DNA of 28,821 bases from an uncultured Blautia sp. (lineage in GTDB: Bacteria; Bacillota; Clostridia; Lachnospirales; Lachnospiraceae): assembly GCA_900765525.1 (NCBI GenBank), contig CAAFRY010000325.1, forward strand, positions 1 to 28,821, in the 5' to 3' direction. The stretch's first letter is position 1. Each line of letters starts with the position of its first letter. The notes under the pieces are model-generated. The model saw nothing but the letters and a program-made list of their open reading frames with translations. It was not told where the DNA came from and did not search any database. Shown here piece after piece: positions 25,132-28,821 of this stretch. The translations under genes and the position numbers were made by a program.

Positions 25132-26298
25132 TTACTTTTCTGTTCCATACTGTTTTCTTAAAAGCCTGCTTAATTCTCCTACATTTTGGGTCTCCCCCAG
25201 GTATCCGTAGGTATTGGAGAACAAAAGTGCCCCCAGCAGCAGCCGGTTATAAGACCTATGGTTCAAATAATATAAAATCCGCTCTGTCAGCTCTTTCATC
25301 ACAGGAGCCAGCAGTCCTTCTTTTTCAATCACAGCCAAAGCTTCATCTGTGGTAATGGTATCCAGAATTTTCCTGGCCCCCTCCAAAGAAACTCCTGCCC
25401 GCAGAGCATTAGCCGCCAAAAGCTCTGCCCTGGCATCTGCACATCTGGAATGAGTATTCATGATACCTCCGGCCACCTTCACAAACTTTCCTATATGCGC
25501 TACGAACAGGATACCTTTCACCCCCATGTCCACCGCCATGTCCAGGGTCTCCCCCACATAATTGCTGCATTTCATGTTTTCCTGAAAAGGCAGGTCCATA
25601 TGGTCCTTTAAATAGGCGGCTCCATAATTTCCAGGAGTTACCAGGAGATACTCTGCTCCGTTTTCCACCTTCTGGCGCATTTCCACCTCAATGCTTTTTA
25701 TCAGGGCTGACTCACTCATAGGCTCCACAATACCGGAGGTGCCCAAAATAGAAATCCCTCCTTCAATTCCCAGTCTGGGATTAAAGGTCTTTTCTCCTGT
25801 CTCAGCGCCTTTGGGAACGCTGACTACCAGAAGCAGACCACCTTCATATCCGGTCCGTCTGCAGATTTTCTCCGCCTCTTTCTTTATCATCTGCCGGGGT
25901 ACCTTGTTGATAGCAGCTGCCCCTACCGGCTGTTCCAATCCTTTTCTGGTAACTCTTCCCACACCAATGCCGCCGTCTATCTGGATTCCCGGCTCCTTCT
26001 GTTTCTGTGCCTTCACAAAAATTTCCAGACCACTGGTTACATCCGGGTCATCCCCGCCATCTTTTTTTACAGCACAAGAAGCCCAGTCTTTCCCCCTTTC
26101 TGCATGGAGAAGTTCCAGGCTCAATAGAATTCCTTTTGGTGTCTGAAGCTGCACCTGCTTTGGGCTGGCCCCTTCCAGAAGCATAGAAACTGCCCCCTGG
26201 GCTGCCGCTGCCGCACAGGAACCGGTGGTATATCCGAAACGCATTTTTTTATTGTTTTTTATACTGTAATAGCCTTCCAGTCCTGTCTTCTGTCCCAT
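25132..26298 (-). CDS. cbiD: Cobalt-precorrin-5B C1-methyltransferase CbiD
   Basis: Methylates C1 in the anaerobic pathway. 388 aa with the N-terminal RFGYTTGSCAAAAA signature, GGDDPDVTSG, GIGVGRVTRKGL, NPRLGIEGGISILGTSGIVEPMS and HIGKFVKVAGGIMNTHSRCADARAE. It is the first gene of the operon, behind a riboswitch and terminator. GAGGAG precedes the ATG. Confidence 0.95.
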   Translation of the reverse strand: MGQKTGLEGYYSIKNNKKMRFGYTTGSCAAAAAQGAVSMLLEGASPKQVQLQTPKGILLSLELLHAERGKDWASCAVKKDGGDDPDVTSGLEIFVKAQKQKEPGIQIDGGIGVGRVTRKGLEQPVGAAAINKVPRQMIKKEAEKICRRTGYEGGLLLVVSVPKGAETGEKTFNPRLGIEGGISILGTSGIVEPMSESALIKSIEVEMRQKVENGAEYLLVTPGNYGAAYLKDHMDLPFQENMKCSNYVGETLDMAVDMGVKGILFVAHIGKFVKVAGGIMNTHSRCADARAELLAANALRAGVSLEGARKILDTITTDEALAVIEKEGLLAPVMKELTERILYYLNHRSYNRLLLGALLFSNTYGYLGETQNVGELSRLLRKQYGTEK

Positions 26299-26365
26299 TT
26301 TCGGTCTCCTCTGTTTTATCCCGGGTCAGTCCGTTTAACTTGGCTTTGAGCTAAAAGTAGAATGA

Positions 26366-26399
26366 AAAAAATCCGCAGTCTGAAGACAACGGATTTTTT
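26366..26399 (-). terminator. Riboswitch-controlled terminator before cbiD
   Basis: AAAAAATCCG and CGGATTTTTT pair, with an inner GTCT/AGAC, and a seven-base T run follows on the minus strand. It lies between the cobalamin aptamer and cbiD, about 70 bases before the start codon. This is the arrangement expected for transcription attenuation. Confidence 0.85.
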
Positions 26400-26562
26400 A
26401 CTCATACCAGGCCTGCGCCCGGGTTCTATGAAGGCATCCGGTTGCCGCAGAAGCCTTCTTCCCTCTGAAAATTCTGTGTGTCTGGCTCTACAGTAACGGA
26501 CTTGCACAGGAATTTCGCCTGCTTCCACAAAAATTTTCAGCTATATTTTTCTCTAAATCGAC
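26400..26562 (-). promoter_or_regulatory. Cobalamin riboswitch
   Basis: The minus strand carries the cobalamin aptamer core: GGAAGCAGGCGAAATTCC, then GTCCGTTACTGTAGAGCCAGA, and a distal CCCGGGCGCAGGCCTGG. An outer stem CTGAAAATT/AATTTTCAG (26532-26540 and 26465-26473) closes the core. A second stem GAAGGC/GCCTTC lies further 3'. The terminator that follows implies that B12 binding stops transcription. Edges are approximate and the subclass is not settled. Confidence 0.85.
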
Positions 26563-26570
26563 ACAACCTT

Positions 26571-26599
26571 ATTATATGCTGTCAGGAAGGAAAAGTCAA
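26571..26599 (-). promoter_or_regulatory. Sigma-A promoter of the cobalamin operon
   Basis: TTGACT (26594-26599) and TATAAT (26571-26576) are spaced by exactly 17 bases on the minus strand, a near-consensus promoter. The -35 box overlaps the stop codon of the DUF3786 gene. The aptamer begins right after the expected start site. Confidence 0.85.
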
Positions 26600-27234
26600 C
26601 GTAAAACATCCCCTAAGCCCGCTCTCTCTATAAGCCTCTGGGTACCTAACTGAGCCAGGGTGGGCACACTTTCCGGATGGGTCCACATGACAATAGTTTC
26701 CGGAAACAAGATATTGGCTGAAGGGGGGAATTCTTCATCTCCATCCCAGAAAATATAAGTAAGACTGATTTTCGGAAACGCAGGAATACAAACGCTGACA
26801 TCCCCGTATTTTTCCTGCCTTCCTCCCAGTCTCACCCCTGCCTGCAGCAGGTTTTCCGGACAGCCTGCAAAAGCCTTTTTCAGAGGCTCCAGAGCAGAAC
26901 GCACATAGGCCTGCTCAAAAACCGCTGCCTCCCGGATTTCACGGAAGGGTACTCTGGGAACTGTTTCCCAGGCATCTGCCCGGTAATAATGCAAATGATG
27001 CATGACGGTAAGTTTCTCTACCACGGAGAGTTCCCTGGTCCCTTCCCCTTCTATGTCACCTGTCTCTAAATTCACTTTGCATATTTCGCCGAAAAAAGGC
27101 ACCAGCATATATTCTTCTAAAAGCTCTAATCCCAGCTTGACAGCTGTAACTTCCTTATCACTTTCCAGAAACCACTGTCTGAACTGCCCATATACTTTAT
27201 CATAATTAGATTCTTGTATTTTTTCCCTGTCCAT
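26596..27234 (-). CDS. DUF3786 domain protein
   Basis: A 212-aa soluble protein. The C-terminal half has the DUF3786 pattern: GDVSVCIPAFPKISLTYIFWDGDEEFPPSANILFPETI and then PTLAQLGTQRLIERAG. The N-terminal half has LLEEYMLVPFFGEICKVN and a short helical region LTVMHHLHYYRA. DUF3786 proteins are uncharacterised and often occur near corrinoid or one-carbon metabolism genes in anaerobes (recalled, not verified). Here it sits between spoIVA and the cobalamin operon promoter in the same orientation, so read-through into the riboswitch is possible. Confidence 0.82.
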   Translation of the reverse strand: MDREKIQESNYDKVYGQFRQWFLESDKEVTAVKLGLELLEEYMLVPFFGEICKVNLETGDIEGEGTRELSVVEKLTVMHHLHYYRADAWETVPRVPFREIREAAVFEQAYVRSALEPLKKAFAGCPENLLQAGVRLGGRQEKYGDVSVCIPAFPKISLTYIFWDGDEEFPPSANILFPETIVMWTHPESVPTLAQLGTQRLIERAGLGDVLR

Positions 27235-27266
27235 CCTTTTCTCCTTTGCACTATGCTTACTATTGG

Positions 27267-27283
27267 CTGTTTCCGTGAAACAG
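27267..27283. repeat. Small hairpin between spoIVA and the DUF3786 gene
   Basis: CTGTTTC and GAAACAG form a perfect 7-bp stem with a 3-base loop. No T run follows on either strand, so it is not a classic terminator. The minus strand has TGATACAAT about 35 bases upstream, a possible extended -10 for the DUF3786 gene. Confidence 0.35.
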
Positions 27284-27372
27284 ACCGTCTCAGCCTCTGC
27301 TCACTAATGCCCATTGTATCATAAAACGCTAATCAGGTATAGCCGCTTCTGCTGTTTCTGCCTTTTTCCCGT

Positions 27373-28821
27373 TTAAATGATAATGCAGACCATACCGCCC
27401 TTACTGTCATTGACAATTTTCTGCATGGTATCCTGCAGCTTCACCTGGCTTTCATCTCCAATCTGTACCAGTTTGGTGTGAATTCCGTCTTCCACAAGCT
27501 GGCCTATAGATTTCCCAAAAATATTGGTCTGCCAAATACTTTCTTTTCTCTCATCGCTGGTCTTGATATAAGAAATTAAATCCTTGGCCTGCTCTTCACT
27601 TCCCACAATAGGGGCAATTTCCGTTTCAATATTGGCCCGAATCATATGAATAGAGGGGCTGACTGATTTAATCTTAACACCGTATTTACTTCCCTGTTTA
27701 ATAACCACCGGTTCCTCCAGCCTGATTTCCTCCTTATCAGGCGTTACAACACCATAGCCTTTTCCTCTCACCGAGGCAATGGCGTCCTGAACCTTTACAT
27801 ATTCTTTCTTCATCTTGGCCAGCTCCTGCATGGTATGAATCAATTCATATTCATCAGAAATTCCCACTCCCGTCATTTCGCTGAGGATTTCATAATACCA
27901 TTTTTCATCCATATCCACCCGGACCTGCACTCGTCCGTTGGACAGACATATATTTTCCGGCACCATGTTTCTTACATATTCCGAATCCATGGACAGCTGT
28001 TCTCGGGAAGCGTCCTTTACATATTTTACCCGGCTCATAAGCTCCCGGATACCTTTCAATAGGCTCTCCTTCAGATAATGGTCAGCCGGAAGCATTTCCA
28101 CCCATTTAGGCACATAAAATTCCATCTGAACAATGGGAAATTCATAAAGTATTTTTTCCAGAATCCTGGCAATGTCTTCCTTTCTTAGCTGCTGACAATT
28201 TACCGCCATGACGCCGGCCTGGTATTTCTTTTTCAACTCCTGAACCAGATTCTGGGTCTCTTCTTTATAGGGCTTCTGAGAATTTACCAAAATTAAAAAA
28301 GGCTTCCCTGTTTTTTTCAGCTCCGCCACGGTCTTCTCTTCTCCGTCTATGTAATTTTCTCTTGGTATTTCCCCAAAGGAACCGTCACAGGTTACCACCA
28401 GCCCTATACTGGAATGCTCCTCAATTACCTTTCTTGTTCCTGTCTCCGCTGCCTGGTGAAAAGGAATTTCCTGAGGAAACCAAGGAGTTTTTACCATCCG
28501 TTCCTTTCCATCCTCCATATTTCCCCCAGCATCCCGAACCATAAATCCCACACAGTCTATCAGCCGGACTTTTGCCTCCATATCCTCTCCCACAGAAATG
28601 CGGGCTGCTTCCTTTGGTATAAATTTAGGCTCTACTGTAGTAATCAATTTCCCGGAGCCGCTTAAAGGAAGCTGGTCCCGCACCTCTTTTTTATCCTGTT
28701 CCTCCATATTGGGAAGTACGGCCTGCTCCATAAAGCGGCGAACCAATGTGGACTTTCCCGTTCGAACAGGTCCCACCACGCCTATGTAAATCTCCCCGTT
28801 GGTACGGGCCTGAATATCCTT
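27373..28821 (-). CDS. spoIVA: Stage IV sporulation protein A, SpoIVA (5' end outside the window)
   Basis: An ATPase that polymerises on the forespore surface as the basement layer of the spore coat. 482 residues are present; the start codon and about seven residues lie beyond the right edge (the frame opens KDIQARTNGEIYIG). Walker A is GPVRTGKST (17-25 of the visible part), followed by TTVEPKFIP, VRLIDCVGF, KTPWFPQEIPFHQAAETGTRKVI and LILVNSQKP. The C-terminus ends KGGMVCIII as in the family. It shows the host makes endospores. It is not functionally tied to the cobalamin genes. Confidence 0.96.
   Translation of the reverse strand, partial: KDIQARTNGEIYIGVVGPVRTGKSTLVRRFMEQAVLPNMEEQDKKEVRDQLPLSGSGKLITTVEPKFIPKEAARISVGEDMEAKVRLIDCVGFMVRDAGGNMEDGKERMVKTPWFPQEIPFHQAAETGTRKVIEEHSSIGLVVTCDGSFGEIPRENYIDGEEKTVAELKKTGKPFLILVNSQKPYKEETQNLVQELKKKYQAGVMAVNCQQLRKEDIARILEKILYEFPIVQMEFYVPKWVEMLPADHYLKESLLKGIRELMSRVKYVKDASREQLSMDSEYVRNMVPENICLSNGRVQVRVDMDEKWYYEILSEMTGVGISDEYELIHTMQELAKMKKEYVKVQDAIASVRGKGYGVVTPDKEEIRLEEPVVIKQGSKYGVKIKSVSPSIHMIRANIETEIAPIVGSEEQAKDLISYIKTSDERKESIWQTNIFGKSIGQLVEDGIHTKLVQIGDESQVKLQDTMQKIVNDSKGGMVCIII

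Overview
The window is chromosomal DNA of an anaerobic, spore-forming Firmicute, most likely a Lachnospiraceae-type gut Clostridium. The evidence is a spoIVA gene at the right end, a complete anaerobic (cobalt-early) cobalamin operon with clostridial gene fusions, a Tn4451-type mobile element remnant, a LytTR regulatory cassette and Gram-positive ribosome binding sites. The right two thirds (about 8.4-28.8 kb) is moderately GC-rich and almost wholly coded on the minus strand. The left part (1-8.0 kb) is AT-rich and mosaic.

Region 1 (1-5.9 kb) is a decayed mobilizable element of the Tn4451/Tn4453 class. On the minus strand it carries the front half of a MobV/Pre relaxase fused in frame to the back half of a large serine recombinase. 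A TGA codon interrupts the recombinase part. Upstream of the relaxase lies a hairpin-rich 0.7-kb stretch with a recognisable MobV-type oriT. A tnpV gene with an internal TAG stop sits on the far side. Between them, on the plus strand with its own promoter and terminator, is an intact two-gene cargo module: a 794-aa protein of no recognised family with a long Gly/Ala-rich hydrophobic block, and a 65-aa zinc-ribbon protein. This module is the best candidate for something undescribed.

Region 2 (6.0-9.3 kb) holds an intact minus-strand operon (LytTR DNA-binding protein plus two polytopic membrane proteins) that resembles a LytTR regulatory system. It also holds two broken genes: a NUDIX hydrolase that has lost its Nudix box by an in-frame deletion, and a GNAT acetyltransferase interrupted by TAA.

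Region 3 (9.3-26.6 kb) is one minus-strand operon reading cbiD-cbiL-cbiF-cbiG-cbiH-cbiJET-cbiA-cobT-cobU-cobS-cobU-like-cobC-cbiB-cobD-cbiP-cbiC, then a zinc-ribbon/membrane/discoidin protein and the broken GNAT gene. Genes are packed with overlaps or gaps of a few bases. Expression starts from a near-consensus sigma-A promoter, followed by a cobalamin riboswitch and a strong intrinsic terminator just before cbiD, so B12 should shut the operon off. Together the genes convert cobalt-precorrin-2 to cobyrinate, amidate it, attach the aminopropanol arm and assemble the nucleotide loop. Cobalt chelatase, uroporphyrinogen-level enzymes, corrinoid adenosyltransferase and cobalt transport are not in the window.

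Region 4 (26.6-28.8 kb) holds a DUF3786 gene, whose stop codon overlaps the -35 box of the cobalamin promoter, and spoIVA, which runs off the right edge. No rRNA, tRNA or CRISPR array was seen.
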